Source: Flavobacteriaceae bacterium
GTDB lineage: Bacteria > Bacteroidota > Bacteroidia > Flavobacteriales > Flavobacteriaceae
Direction of reading: 5' to 3'
Assembly: GCA_022425945.1 (NCBI GenBank)
Contig: JAKMEK010000090.1
Span: forward strand, 1 to 52,266
Length of the DNA stretch: 52,266 nucleotides
Below the pieces are notes generated by a model. It was given only the letters and a program-made list of their open reading frames with translations, was not told the DNA's origin and ran no database searches. The first letter of the stretch is position 1. The number at the start of each line of letters is the position of its first letter. Positions 1 through 8,460 of this stretch are shown here, piece by piece. A program made the position numbers and the translations under genes.

Positions 1-591
1 CTAAGCGAGATGGTCTATGCAGATGTACGAGGCAAATACAGCCACTCAGCAATCTGTTCTTTTTTTCCTAAACTGAAAGTGCATTCGATCAAATCCCTAT
101 CTGTTCCATTTGTATCAAGCTATGCAACACCTGAAACCTTGGGAGAGGATCGAGTTGCTTTGGTTGCAGCTGCCATAAAACATTTTCCGAATCAAAACTG
201 TTTAATCATAGACGCCGGTACCTGCATCACCTATGATTTGATTACTGCTGAGAAAAATTATTTGGGAGGAGCCATTAGTCCAGGTCTTGCTATGCGCTTT
301 AAAAGCCTTTCCTACTTTACAGGGAAATTACCTCAAGTAGAAGCAAAAGGAGCCCCGCTTCTCTGGGGAGATAGTACCGAAACCTCCATACAAGCTGGTG
401 TTTTACAGGGGATTGCCCATGAATTGGATGGACAAATCAATGCCTATGAGGCGCGTTTCCCTTCTTTAGCAGTTATTTTAACAGGTGGAGATGCCCATTA
501 CTTGTCTAAAAGCGTAAAAAACACCATATTTGCGCAGCCGAATTTTCTAGCGGAAGGTTTGGACCATTTGTTGGATCACAATAAAAATTAA
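1..591 (+). CDS. coaX: Type III pantothenate kinase, 5'-truncated by window edge
   Basis: Catalyses ATP-dependent phosphorylation of pantothenate, the first step of coenzyme A synthesis, in the cytoplasm. The visible part carries typical CoaX motifs: TLGEDRVAL (substrate/dimer region), the phosphate-binding IDAGTCITYD, and YLGGAISPGL, with a GGDA motif near the C-terminus. The frame is open from base 1. An in-frame ATG at base 10 exists, but the family is normally about 240-260 residues and begins with a DxGNT phosphate-binding motif that is absent here. The true start is therefore upstream of the window and roughly 50-60 residues are missing. The stop overlaps the next ATG by one base (TAATG), suggesting translational coupling with the outer-membrane protein gene. 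Family assignment is firm; the N-terminus cannot be seen. Confidence 0.93.
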   Translation, partial: LSEMVYADVRGKYSHSAICSFFPKLKVHSIKSLSVPFVSSYATPETLGEDRVALVAAAIKHFPNQNCLIIDAGTCITYDLITAEKNYLGGAISPGLAMRFKSLSYFTGKLPQVEAKGAPLLWGDSTETSIQAGVLQGIAHELDGQINAYEARFPSLAVILTGGDAHYLSKSVKNTIFAQPNFLAEGLDHLLDHNKN

Positions 592-1874
592 TGTTCAAAA
601 AAGTACTTCTCGTTATTACGCTATTGGTGTCAGCTATTAGTATGGCACAAAACAGTACAGCATCCCCCTATTCCTTGGGAGGTTTAGGAGATGTGACTTT
701 TCGCGGAAATGCGATCAACCGTATGATGGGAGGGATCAGTGTCTTTGCTGACTCCATTCACTCGAATATCAACAATCCAGCAAGTTTAGGGGAGTTAAAA
801 CTTACCACCTTTTCGGTAGGTGTACATTACAGAAACACTCAATTAATTTCTGCGGAAACCAATGAAGATGTTGCATCAGGATCTTTAGATTATATTGCGG
901 TTTCCATACCAGTAAAATCATTTTCATTTGCTTTTGGTGTAATGCCTTTCTCATCGGTGGGATATCAACTACAATCGATAGAAGAAGAAAACGACATCAC
1001 TGTCCTTAACCGATACGAAGGTAGAGGCGGGGTGAACAAGACCTTTATATCACTTGGTTTTAAGGTGTTTAAATACCTCAACCTTGGAGGGACCATGAAC
1101 TTCAATTTTGGTGCCATTTCTTCTGAGGCATCTCGTCAGGAAGAAAATATAGACTTTGGAACCTTCTTGAACAATAGATCACAAATTAGAGGTGTAGATT
1201 TTCAGCTTGGCGCTCATTTAAAGATTCCGCTTGGCAAAGATTTCACCGTAGATGCTTTCGGTACATATAGTCCAGAGCACAGCTTAACCTCTGAAAACGA
1301 GCAAACTTTTACTACCCGATCGGTATCATCACAAAGTATTGGGTCCATTGTTGAAGTTGATCTTTCAACGCAGAATTTAGACAATGTTGACTTGACCATT
1401 GGAAGCAAATACGAATTAGGGATAGGTTTTGGGAAAGATAAAAAATGGTTGCTTGGCGCACAGTATACTGCAATCGATTCCGGAAATTTTCAAAATGATT
1501 TTATCCAATTGAATAGTGTAAGCTATGAAAATGGTTCTCGTTTGTCATTTGGTGGCTACTTTATTCCAAATTATAGCTCCATTACAGATTATTGGAAACG
1601 CATCGTTTTCCGAGCAGGTTTCCGTGAAGAAACTTCAGGAATTATCATCAACAACACTTCTTTGAAAGAAACTGGCATATCATTTGGTGTAAGTTTACCC
1701 TTAGGGGGTTATTACAGCGCTGCAAATGTAGCTGGTTTTTCTTCCCTCAACATAGGGCTCGAATTCGGAAAGAGAGGACAAAATAACAATGGATTGATTC
1801 AGGAGAATTATTGGGCACTACGTATTGGTGCGTCCCTGAACGATTTATGGTTCATTAAAAGAAAATACAATTAA
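591..1874 (+). CDS. Outer-membrane beta-barrel-like protein
   Basis: A 427-residue protein with an N-terminal signal peptide ending near ISMAQ (about residue 20). It then shows alternating hydrophobic/polar stretches and frequent glycine and aromatic residues typical of a Bacteroidota transmembrane beta-barrel. The opening SPYSLGGLGDV and the repeated amphipathic strands recall FadL/OmpP1-like or PorP-like barrels, but I recognise no specific family motif. It lies between coaX and a TPR gene in a run leading to lptC, a common flavobacterial gene order. That context suggests an envelope role, but the substrate or partner is unknown. Start chosen because the ATG overlaps the coaX stop by one base and directly precedes a good signal peptide. 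Confidence 0.7.
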   Translation: MFKKVLLVITLLVSAISMAQNSTASPYSLGGLGDVTFRGNAINRMMGGISVFADSIHSNINNPASLGELKLTTFSVGVHYRNTQLISAETNEDVASGSLDYIAVSIPVKSFSFAFGVMPFSSVGYQLQSIEEENDITVLNRYEGRGGVNKTFISLGFKVFKYLNLGGTMNFNFGAISSEASRQEENIDFGTFLNNRSQIRGVDFQLGAHLKIPLGKDFTVDAFGTYSPEHSLTSENEQTFTTRSVSSQSIGSIVEVDLSTQNLDNVDLTIGSKYELGIGFGKDKKWLLGAQYTAIDSGNFQNDFIQLNSVSYENGSRLSFGGYFIPNYSSITDYWKRIVFRAGFREETSGIIINNTSLKETGISFGVSLPLGGYYSAANVAGFSSLNIGLEFGKRGQNNNGLIQENYWALRIGASLNDLWFIKRKYN

Positions 1875-1886
1875 TACGAAAGAGAG

Positions 1887-3275
1887 ATGAAAAAGTACAT
1901 CCATTTTATCATTGCCTTGATTACAATTATTACTGGGCAATTGCAAGCACAAGATAATCAACAGTGTTTGCAGAATTTATCCATTTTTGCTGAAAACGCC
2001 AAAGTGAAAAACTACTCGGCAGCTTATGAGCCATGGACACTCGTTAGAAATGAATGCCCAAAATTGAATGTGGCTATTTATTCTTACGGAGAACGAATTT
2101 TAAAAGACCGCTTAAAAAATGCAACTCCTGCTGATAAGGCAGCAGCTGAGCAAGCTTTGTTAGGCCTCTATGATGATTGGATCATTAACTTTCCGGTCAA
2201 AAAGGGAGTGAATAAAGTAGGCGACATCTTGTCGAGTAAGGCACAATCGATGATTGATTTTAAGATAGGAACAACCAAAGATGCTTACACGATTTTTGAT
2301 CGAGCTTTCACGGAAGATGCAAAAAGCTTTACCAACCCAAAACGTTTGTACAACTACTTTAAAACCTTGTACGACACCTATAAAAGTGGGGACAATTCAA
2401 TTACCACAGAAATGCTATTCAACAAGTATGAAGAAGTTACTGAGAAATTTGAAATAGAGGCAACTAGCTTGGCGAAAAGGTTAGACGTCATCTTGAAAAA
2501 AGAAGAGAGTGGAGCTGCCCTAACAACAAAAGACCTAAAGCGCAAGCGCATCTATGGAGTTAATTCAAATGCAATTGGTGTTTTCTTGAGAAACCTTGAT
2601 GCGATTATTGCAAAAGAATCGAGCTGTGAAAACCTTATTCCTTTATATCAACGCAATTTTGAGGAAAACAAAACAAATTCAGTTTGGTTAAAACGTGCAG
2701 CAAGTAGAATGGACAGCAAAGAATGTTCAGATGACCCTTTATTTGTAACCTTGGTTGAGGCTTTACACGGCTTAGACCCTTCTGCAGATTCAGCCTATTA
2801 CTTAGGATTGTTAAATGACAAGCAAGGAAAAAGCAACGATGCACTTAAGTACTATGAAGAGTCGATTGCTTTAGAATCAGACCCCTATAAAAAGGCAAAG
2901 ATTTTATATAAGATTGCATTGAAATTCAAAGACAGAGGACGCAAGTCATCTGCACGTAGCTATGCCCGCAAGGCATTGGGTTACCAACCTTCGCTTGGAA
3001 AAGCCTACTTGTTGATTGCCAATTTATATGCAAGTAGTGCAAACGATTGTGGAGATTCACAGTTCGATAAAAGAGCTGTATATTGGTTGGCGGCTAACAC
3101 TGCTAGAAAAGCAGCAAGTGTAGATGCTTCTATCAAAAAAGCAGCATTGAAAACAGCTAAAAGTTACGAGGGGCGTGCACCCAGTAAAACGGATATCTTT
3201 ACTGACGGTAGAGAAGGAACTAGCGTTACTTTTTCTTGTTGGATAGGAACCAGCGTTAAAGTGCCAAAACTCTAA
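1887..3275 (+). CDS. Secreted/periplasmic tetratricopeptide repeat protein
   Basis: A 462-residue protein with a signal peptide (hydrophobic IHFIIALITIITG, cleavage near LQAQ). The mature part is alpha-helical. At about residues 300-400 there are recognisable TPR units, for example the stretch around YYLGLLNDKQGKSNDALKYY and the following SSARSYARKALGYQPSLGKA. Several Cys residues (in QQCLQ, NECPK, SSCEN, KECSD, NDCGD, FSCWI) could form periplasmic disulfides. It starts 12 bp after the barrel gene and its stop directly abuts the ATG of lptC, so it is very probably cotranscribed with both. TPR proteins are scaffolds; a link to the preceding barrel or to lipopolysaccharide transport is inference from position only. 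Confidence 0.75.
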   Translation: MKKYIHFIIALITIITGQLQAQDNQQCLQNLSIFAENAKVKNYSAAYEPWTLVRNECPKLNVAIYSYGERILKDRLKNATPADKAAAEQALLGLYDDWIINFPVKKGVNKVGDILSSKAQSMIDFKIGTTKDAYTIFDRAFTEDAKSFTNPKRLYNYFKTLYDTYKSGDNSITTEMLFNKYEEVTEKFEIEATSLAKRLDVILKKEESGAALTTKDLKRKRIYGVNSNAIGVFLRNLDAIIAKESSCENLIPLYQRNFEENKTNSVWLKRAASRMDSKECSDDPLFVTLVEALHGLDPSADSAYYLGLLNDKQGKSNDALKYYEESIALESDPYKKAKILYKIALKFKDRGRKSSARSYARKALGYQPSLGKAYLLIANLYASSANDCGDSQFDKRAVYWLAANTARKAASVDASIKKAALKTAKSYEGRAPSKTDIFTDGREGTSVTFSCWIGTSVKVPKL

Positions 3276-3839
3276 ATGAAACTACAAGGGATCGCATATT
3301 ATTTAAAGGTTACTGTAATTACAGTAACCTTTTTTTGTGCCTGTGACACCTCGGAGAAAGATCAAATAAATGCAGAACAGTTTCGCGGGGAACCAGCTGC
3401 CATCGCTCGAGATATCCGTATGGTCTACACAGATTCTTTACGAATCAAAGCCATTTTAACGGCACCCTTGCACAAAGATTACAGCAATCTTTTCTTAAGC
3501 CATTCGGTCTTCCCTGAAGGAGTGAAAGTTATCTTTATCGATGAATTGAAACGTGAAAATATCATCACAGCCGATTATGGAACCCTTTATGATGCGACTT
3601 CTCTTATCGATTTGCAAGGAAATGTGGTGCTGCAGGCCAGTGACGGAGGTTTATTGGAAACTCCTCAACTCTTCTGGGACGCCAGTTCTGATTGGATTTT
3701 CACTGAGGAAACCTTTAATTTCTCAAATCCCGATTATGATGTTGTCGCAACACGATTGGATACCAATAAAGAATTCACTAAATTTAATACAGGAAAACTA
3801 ACTGGAACAGTTGCTGTTCAAGAAGAATCAAACCAATGA
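3276..3839 (+). CDS. lptC: LPS export ABC transporter periplasmic protein LptC
   Basis: LptC bridges the inner-membrane LptBFG transporter to the periplasmic LptA-like bridge in lipopolysaccharide export. The 187-residue protein has a short hydrophobic N-terminus followed by a Cys-containing lipobox-like segment (FFCACD, C21 or C23), consistent with the lipoprotein form seen in Bacteroidota. The rest resembles the LptC beta-jellyroll: IRMVYTDSLRIKAILTAP, then a strand rich in VIFIDE and GTLYDATSLIDLQGNVVLQASDGG. Its ATG follows the TPR stop without a gap, and its own stop overlaps the next gene in ATGA. Unusually, codons 10-20 contain a perfect 28-bp palindrome followed by a T-tract, described separately. 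Confidence 0.85.
   Translation: MKLQGIAYYLKVTVITVTFFCACDTSEKDQINAEQFRGEPAAIARDIRMVYTDSLRIKAILTAPLHKDYSNLFLSHSVFPEGVKVIFIDELKRENIITADYGTLYDATSLIDLQGNVVLQASDGGLLETPQLFWDASSDWIFTEETFNFSNPDYDVVATRLDTNKEFTKFNTGKLTGTVAVQEESNQ
3305..3336 (+). terminator. Intragenic palindrome with T-tract inside lptC (terminator/attenuator-like)
   Basis: The half-site AAAGGTTACTGTAA is followed immediately by its exact reverse complement, giving a 28-bp perfect palindrome at 3305-3332. It can fold as a 12-bp stem with an AATT loop. The 3' arm runs into seven consecutive T residues (3330-3336). This is the layout of a Rho-independent terminator, but it lies in codons 10-20 of lptC, in the signal-peptide region. The palindrome is directly visible; a role in attenuation or partial termination between the TPR gene and lptC is inference. 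It could also be a protein-binding site. Confidence 0.55.
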
Positions 3840-4024
3840 AAAATTACCGAATTTCCGAGATCCTTTATATCGTAATTGCACTGATTTCTATAAAAGAAGC
3901 CTATGTGCTTTGGGAGATTCGCCCGAACAAGGCCTATTTATTTTTGGGCTTTGCGGTTTTGGCAATATTCATGTATTTCTTTAGAAGCCATTACCGAAAG
4001 AAATTTAATCGTCGCAAACCCTAA
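3836..4024 (+). CDS. Small two-segment membrane protein between lptC and CNNM gene
   Basis: A 62-residue protein with two hydrophobic segments (about residues 8-25, IVIALISIKEAYVLW, and 33-49, AYLFLGFAVLAIFMYFF) and a strongly basic C-terminus (HYRKKFNRRKP), predicting an inner-membrane hairpin with the tail in the cytoplasm. It starts within the lptC stop (ATGA overlap) and its stop directly abuts the next ATG, so it is translated as part of the operon. I know small proteins of this sort in flavobacterial genomes only as conserved hypotheticals and do not recognise a function. Tight coupling to lptC makes an accessory role in the envelope possible but unproven. Confidence 0.75.
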   Translation: MKNYRISEILYIVIALISIKEAYVLWEIRPNKAYLFLGFAVLAIFMYFFRSHYRKKFNRRKP

Positions 4025-5293
4025 ATGGATATAGAAGACAGTATTATACTGCTTTGCTTGGTTCTTTCCGCCTTTTTCTCCGGAATGGAAATTGCTTTTG
4101 TTTCTTCCAATCGAATCTTCATTGAAATCGAGAAAAATAAGCAAACAATCACGGCCAAAATTCTACAATTTATCACAAAGAATCCATCTCGGTTCATCAC
4201 AACAATGCTCATTGGAAACAATATTTCTTTGGTGGTGTACGGAATTTTCATGGGGGATAAAATCATTAAACTCATTTTCCCAACCCTAGAAGGTATAGAA
4301 TTACCCCTAGAAATACTGTTCTATCAAACCTTGATTTCAACAGGAATTATTTTACTCACTGCAGAATTTCTTCCCAAGGTATTTTTTCAGCTATACGCTA
4401 ATCAGTTGGTGCGTCTCTTTGCACTTCCTGCGGCCTTCTTTCATGCAATATTTACTCCAGTAAGTTTGTTTGTATTGAAGATTACCAACGTCATTCTTCG
4501 GATTTTGTTTCGTTCCAAAACAGAAGAATTAGAACTTTCATTTTCTAAAATAGAGCTAGGGGATTATATTGAAGAGCAGGTAGAAGGAGTAGAAAACAAA
4601 GCTCAATTGGATAGTGAAATTCAGATTTTTCAAAATGCACTCGAATTCTCAACCGTAAAAGCACGCGAGGTGATGGTTCCAAGGGCAGAAATTACGGCCA
4701 TTGAAAAAAATAAATCCATCGAGGAACTCAAAGCGCTATTTGCCACAACTGGTTTTTCAAAGATTCCTGTCTTTGATGAAAATATAGATGATATCATTGG
4801 TTTTGTACATGCTTTTGAAATGTTAAAACAGCCCAGTTCCATCAAGCAAATCCTTTTACCCGTTGAGTTTGTACATGAACCAAACACGGTGAATGATGTG
4901 TTAAACCGACTTACACGTAAGCGTAAAAGCATAGCTGTCGTTTTAGATGAATACGGCGGCACAGCAGGTTTGTTAACCATTGAAGACATTGTAGAAGAAC
5001 TTTTTGGTGAAATTGAAGATGAGCACGACAGAGTAGATCATTACGAAAAGCAGCTGGGGCCAACACTTTATGAGTTTTCTGCCCGCCTTGAGATCGATTA
5101 CATCAACGAAACCTATTTTTTGGAATTGCCAAAAGACGAAAACTATGAAACACTGGGTGGTCTTATTGTCTTTCATACTGAGGAAATTCCTAAAAAAGGA
5201 CTTGTCTTAGACCTCGATAAATATCAAATAAAAGTGACGCAAGTTTCTTCCACAAAGATAGAAAGAATCTCTTTGTCGGTCCTAAACGATTAA
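4025..5293 (+). CDS. Hemolysin-family/CNNM transporter-associated protein with CBS domains
   Basis: A 422-residue member of the CNNM/CorC/TlyC-like family. The N-terminal third (about 1-170) is the DUF21 membrane domain, beginning with a segment containing LCLVLSAFFSGMEIAFVSSNR and including the NPSRFITTMLIGNN motif. A pair of CBS domains follows (about 200-320, with REVMVPRAEI, GFSKIPVFDENIDDIIGFVH and VVLDEYGGTAGLLTIEDIVEELFGEIEDE). The C-terminal CorC_HlyC domain spans about 340-420. Family members are linked to magnesium or other divalent cation homeostasis, and the CBS pair usually senses adenine nucleotides. 'Hemolysin' is a historical label. It is the last gene of the coaX-lptC run; a possible promoter for the next gene lies downstream. 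Confidence 0.9.
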   Translation: MDIEDSIILLCLVLSAFFSGMEIAFVSSNRIFIEIEKNKQTITAKILQFITKNPSRFITTMLIGNNISLVVYGIFMGDKIIKLIFPTLEGIELPLEILFYQTLISTGIILLTAEFLPKVFFQLYANQLVRLFALPAAFFHAIFTPVSLFVLKITNVILRILFRSKTEELELSFSKIELGDYIEEQVEGVENKAQLDSEIQIFQNALEFSTVKAREVMVPRAEITAIEKNKSIEELKALFATTGFSKIPVFDENIDDIIGFVHAFEMLKQPSSIKQILLPVEFVHEPNTVNDVLNRLTRKRKSIAVVLDEYGGTAGLLTIEDIVEELFGEIEDEHDRVDHYEKQLGPTLYEFSARLEIDYINETYFLELPKDENYETLGGLIVFHTEEIPKKGLVLDLDKYQIKVTQVSSTKIERISLSVLND

Positions 5294-5363
5294 AATCTTG
5301 CTCCCAACGGACAAACCTCTTTTCAATAGCAACTTAAGGCTTTTATAATTGATTAGGAAGTTG

Positions 5364-5371
5364 TACTTTCG
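5364..5371 (+). promoter_or_regulatory. Candidate -7 box upstream of PpiD-like gene
   Basis: TACTTTCG matches the Bacteroidota -7 consensus TAnnTTTG at 7 of 8 positions. It sits 23 bp before the ATG, a normal distance for a short leader. The expected -33 region holds only a T-rich stretch (TTTT at 5341-5344), so this is a moderate call. Confidence 0.45.
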
Positions 5372-5394
5372 CATCCAATAAAAACACCAACAAC

Positions 5395-7506
5395 ATGGCC
5401 ATACTTGGGAAAATTAGACAGAAATCAATTTTTTTGATATTAGTAATAGGACTCGCATTATTTGCTTTTGTTATTTCAGGCGCATTTGGTGCTGGTACAG
5501 GTGATACCGGACCAACTGATCCAATTGGAGTAATAAACGGAGAAGAAATCTCTTTGGATAATTTCCGTATCCTTGTCGACCAAACCGAGCGTACCTATGG
5601 ATACTCATCCCTACAAGCCGTTGAGGTAGTATGGAACCAATATGTACGCAGTCAGTTATTCGAAGCAGAATTTAAAGAATTAGGAATCGATGCTGGAAAA
5701 GATCAAATTGAACAAGTAGTTTCTTCCACAGAATCCATCATAACAGATGCTCGTTTCATTAATGAAGCTGGCTTTTTTGATTTTGGATTATTCACTGACT
5801 TCGTAGGTCAAATGCGTAGTTCAAACCCGCAAGCCTATGAGCAGTGGAAACAGCAAGAAGCCGGTATCATCTCTTCTGCTCGCGAAGGAATATACTTTGA
5901 TTTAATCAAATCAAGTACTGGAGTTACGCTCAAAGAAGCTCAGATAAATTTCCACTTGGAGACGGATAATGTTGACTTAAATTATGTTCAAATCCCTTAC
6001 GCATCTGTGCCAGACAGTTTGGTGCCTGTAAGTGAAAGCGATGTAGCCAAATACATCAAAAACAATGCAAAACAATTTGACCGTAAAGCCACACGATCGC
6101 TACAATATGTTTCCTTCCTAGAGCAAGCTACTGCCGAAGATGAGACCATCATCCGTAATTCACTTGAGGGCTTGGTTGATGATAGAATTGAATACAATGA
6201 AGTTTCAAAACTGACAGATACCATAGAAGGTTTTAGAACGACTAAAGACTTAACAGCATTCATCGATCGCTATTCAGAAATTAGCTTTGATTCAATTTAT
6301 ACTCCCAAAGGAAGACTTCCTTCTGAATATGCTGATATTCTTTATAACTTAGGTGAAGGCGAAATATTTGGCCCCTACAAAGACATCAATACCCTAAAGA
6401 TTTCTAAGCTGTTGGATCGCAAAGACAACGGCTCTATTCGCGCCAGTCATATTATGGTCGCGTACCAAGGAGCTCAACAAGCTGACGAGTCAATTACACG
6501 AACCAAAGATGAAGCAAAGAAATATGCCAATGATTTGGCACGTCAAGTTCGTCGTGATCAAGAAAAATTTGAACTTCTAGCGATCAAATTTTCAGATGAT
6601 AAAAGCAGTCGTGTAGGTGGAGATTTAGGTTTCTTCCAAGAAGGAACTACTGCCAGTGAAATTTTCGAATTTGCAAATAAAAACCGCGTTGGAAAAGTAG
6701 GGGTTGTAGAAACTTCTTTTGGTTTTCATGTTGTTAAAATAACAGACAAGCAAGACTTGGTTTTGTTGGCTAGTGTAAGCAACGAAATTGTTCCATCGGA
6801 CAAAACATCTAATAAAATCTTCAAAGGCGCGACTCAATTTGAAATGGATGCTGCCAAAGGCGACTTTGCTGCACTTGCAGAAGCGAGTAACTACCAGCTT
6901 AGAAATGTAGCTTCTGTAGCCGAATTGGATGAAAATCTTCCTGGTTTACCCGAACAAAGAAACATCGTTCAGTGGGCATTTAGCGACGATACCGAAGAAG
7001 GAGAAATTAAGCGTTTCAATTTATCTTACGGTGGCTATGCTATTGTACAGTTGGTAGAAAAGAAAGCTGCTGGTTTAGCTAGTGCAAAAGATGTGTTCGA
7101 TGAGGTTGCTCCTAAAGTACGTGAAGCCAAGAAAGCCAAAATGATTATTGGAGACAACAACGCAATCGCTTCCTTAGAGGATGTAGCTGCTAAAAATGGT
7201 GTTGAGGTTGTTAATGCCTTAGCGGTTAACCAAAAGAGTGGTACCCTAGTTGGTGCTGGTTTCGAACCTTATGTTGTAGGAGCAGCTTTTGGTTTAGCTG
7301 AAAATGGTGTTTCTAAACTGATTAAAGGAAACCGTGGAGTCTATAAGCTTCAGCTTACCGCAAAGCGTGTAGCAGAAGATCTTGAAGATTACAGTGCTTA
7401 TGCGAAACAATTACAGCAAACTGAACGCGATCAGTTGGCACAACGCATTATCGCTGCCTTAGAATCTGCTGCAGAAATTGAAGACAATAGAGCATTGTAT
7501 TACTAA
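5395..7506 (+). CDS. PpiD/SurA-like periplasmic peptidyl-prolyl isomerase
   Basis: A 703-residue inner-membrane-anchored folding factor. One N-terminal transmembrane segment (about 12-30, IFLILVIGLALFAFVISG) is followed by a SurA_N-type chaperone domain (INGEEISLDNFRILVDQ onward). At about 340-450 there is a parvulin-type PPIase domain, with RASHIMVAYQG near its start, KFSDDKSSRVGGDLGFF, and SFGFHVVKITD at its end. A second, degenerate rotamase-like region and a C-terminal helical part follow. PpiD proteins assist folding of proteins leaving Sec and of outer-membrane proteins. It has its own candidate promoter and ends just before a bidirectional terminator. The length fits the bacteroidotal PpiD form rather than the shorter SurA. 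Confidence 0.9.
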   Translation: MAILGKIRQKSIFLILVIGLALFAFVISGAFGAGTGDTGPTDPIGVINGEEISLDNFRILVDQTERTYGYSSLQAVEVVWNQYVRSQLFEAEFKELGIDAGKDQIEQVVSSTESIITDARFINEAGFFDFGLFTDFVGQMRSSNPQAYEQWKQQEAGIISSAREGIYFDLIKSSTGVTLKEAQINFHLETDNVDLNYVQIPYASVPDSLVPVSESDVAKYIKNNAKQFDRKATRSLQYVSFLEQATAEDETIIRNSLEGLVDDRIEYNEVSKLTDTIEGFRTTKDLTAFIDRYSEISFDSIYTPKGRLPSEYADILYNLGEGEIFGPYKDINTLKISKLLDRKDNGSIRASHIMVAYQGAQQADESITRTKDEAKKYANDLARQVRRDQEKFELLAIKFSDDKSSRVGGDLGFFQEGTTASEIFEFANKNRVGKVGVVETSFGFHVVKITDKQDLVLLASVSNEIVPSDKTSNKIFKGATQFEMDAAKGDFAALAEASNYQLRNVASVAELDENLPGLPEQRNIVQWAFSDDTEEGEIKRFNLSYGGYAIVQLVEKKAAGLASAKDVFDEVAPKVREAKKAKMIIGDNNAIASLEDVAAKNGVEVVNALAVNQKSGTLVGAGFEPYVVGAAFGLAENGVSKLIKGNRGVYKLQLTAKRVAEDLEDYSAYAKQLQQTERDQLAQRIIAALESAAEIEDNRALYY

Positions 7507-7528
7507 TGCTTAACATTTGATAATACCA

Positions 7529-7559
7529 AAAAATCCTCAGCATGCTGGGGATTTTTTTT
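7529..7559. terminator. Bidirectional terminator between PpiD-like gene and GYDIA kinase
   Basis: The hairpin arms AATCCTCAG and CTGGGGATT pair with one T-G wobble around a CATG centre. They are flanked by an A-run on the left and a T-run on the right, so the element can end transcription from both convergent genes. It overlaps the stop codon of the minus-strand kinase gene. Confidence 0.75.
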
Positions 7560-8460
7560 ACCTTAAAATGAAATCGGTAAACTTGAAAATAGTCGGATAA
7601 CCCTTGGCCTTAAAATAGTCAACGGTAGTTTCGTTACCAGAAGCAAGGATAAAATCTCCACCCCAAGCGCCTAGGCTTTTTAGTTGTCCCTTAAAATCAG
7701 GGAATAGACGTTCTTGAACAGCTGTTTGCCCAAGGAAAGCAGCCGTAATTTCTTCATGCTCTCTCAACAAGGCATCAAATTCTGATTGGGTTGTGATGCT
7801 AAGAAATGATGCACCAATTTCTTCCAATCTTTTTTTGGTGGCGCTATCGATGGCTTTTCGTTCTTTAAACCCTTCAATGGCCGTTCGACTATTTTGTTTT
7901 TGCTTTAGATGTACAAAATATAAGTTGTCTTTAAAGGGTGGAGAAAAAGAAACATACGCTATCGTTGGCTCGTAGTTGTTTCGTGTGTAAAACAGTGCCG
8001 TATCACTCTGGGCTGCTGCGATATCATACCCACTTCCGCCCATTGTCTCCTCAAGTAATTGGTAGGGATTAATGTTTAACCACTTTGCTAAATTATTTAT
8101 TAGGGTAGAAGATGACCCTAGTCCCCAGTCACGCGGAAACTCTAGATCGGTCTGTACTCTAATACCCTTAGCAAAAAAATTGGGAGAGAGCTGATCCAGG
8201 GTTTTTAAAATGGTGGCTAATTGTTCAATTATAGCGGTAGACCCTTTTCTAACAATTATACAGTTAAAGTTAAAGTCGAAAACACAATCAATCCAAAACG
8301 CACCATCCACTGTTGAGCTTTGCCAAATGATGTTGCCCGTATGGGTGTATTCTACGCTTAAGCCTTGTCCCCTTTTTGTAGGAACTGCTAAGGCTTTTAC
8401 TCCCTCAAGTACGGCGTATTCTGCGGTTAATAAAAGTTTACCATGACTGTAAAATTCCAT
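7558..8460 (-). CDS. GYDIA family GHMP kinase
   Basis: A 300-residue GHMP-superfamily small-molecule kinase. It shows an N-terminal GKLLLTAEYAVLEG motif, an ATP-binding GLGSSSTL loop (family consensus PxxxGLGSSAA) and the diagnostic GGSGYDIA segment that gives the group its name. A C-terminal GGDFILASG motif corresponds to GHMP motif 3. The ATG overlaps the stop of the HMG-CoA reductase gene by one base, so the two are translated together. Known GHMP kinases in isoprenoid synthesis act on mevalonate, phosphomevalonate or diphosphomevalonate. The position makes a mevalonate-pathway substrate likely, but which one cannot be read from the sequence. GHMP membership is certain; the substrate is inferred. 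Confidence 0.88.
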   Translation of the reverse strand: MEFYSHGKLLLTAEYAVLEGVKALAVPTKRGQGLSVEYTHTGNIIWQSSTVDGAFWIDCVFDFNFNCIIVRKGSTAIIEQLATILKTLDQLSPNFFAKGIRVQTDLEFPRDWGLGSSSTLINNLAKWLNINPYQLLEETMGGSGYDIAAAQSDTALFYTRNNYEPTIAYVSFSPPFKDNLYFVHLKQKQNSRTAIEGFKERKAIDSATKKRLEEIGASFLSITTQSEFDALLREHEEITAAFLGQTAVQERLFPDFKGQLKSLGAWGGDFILASGNETTVDYFKAKGYPTIFKFTDFILR

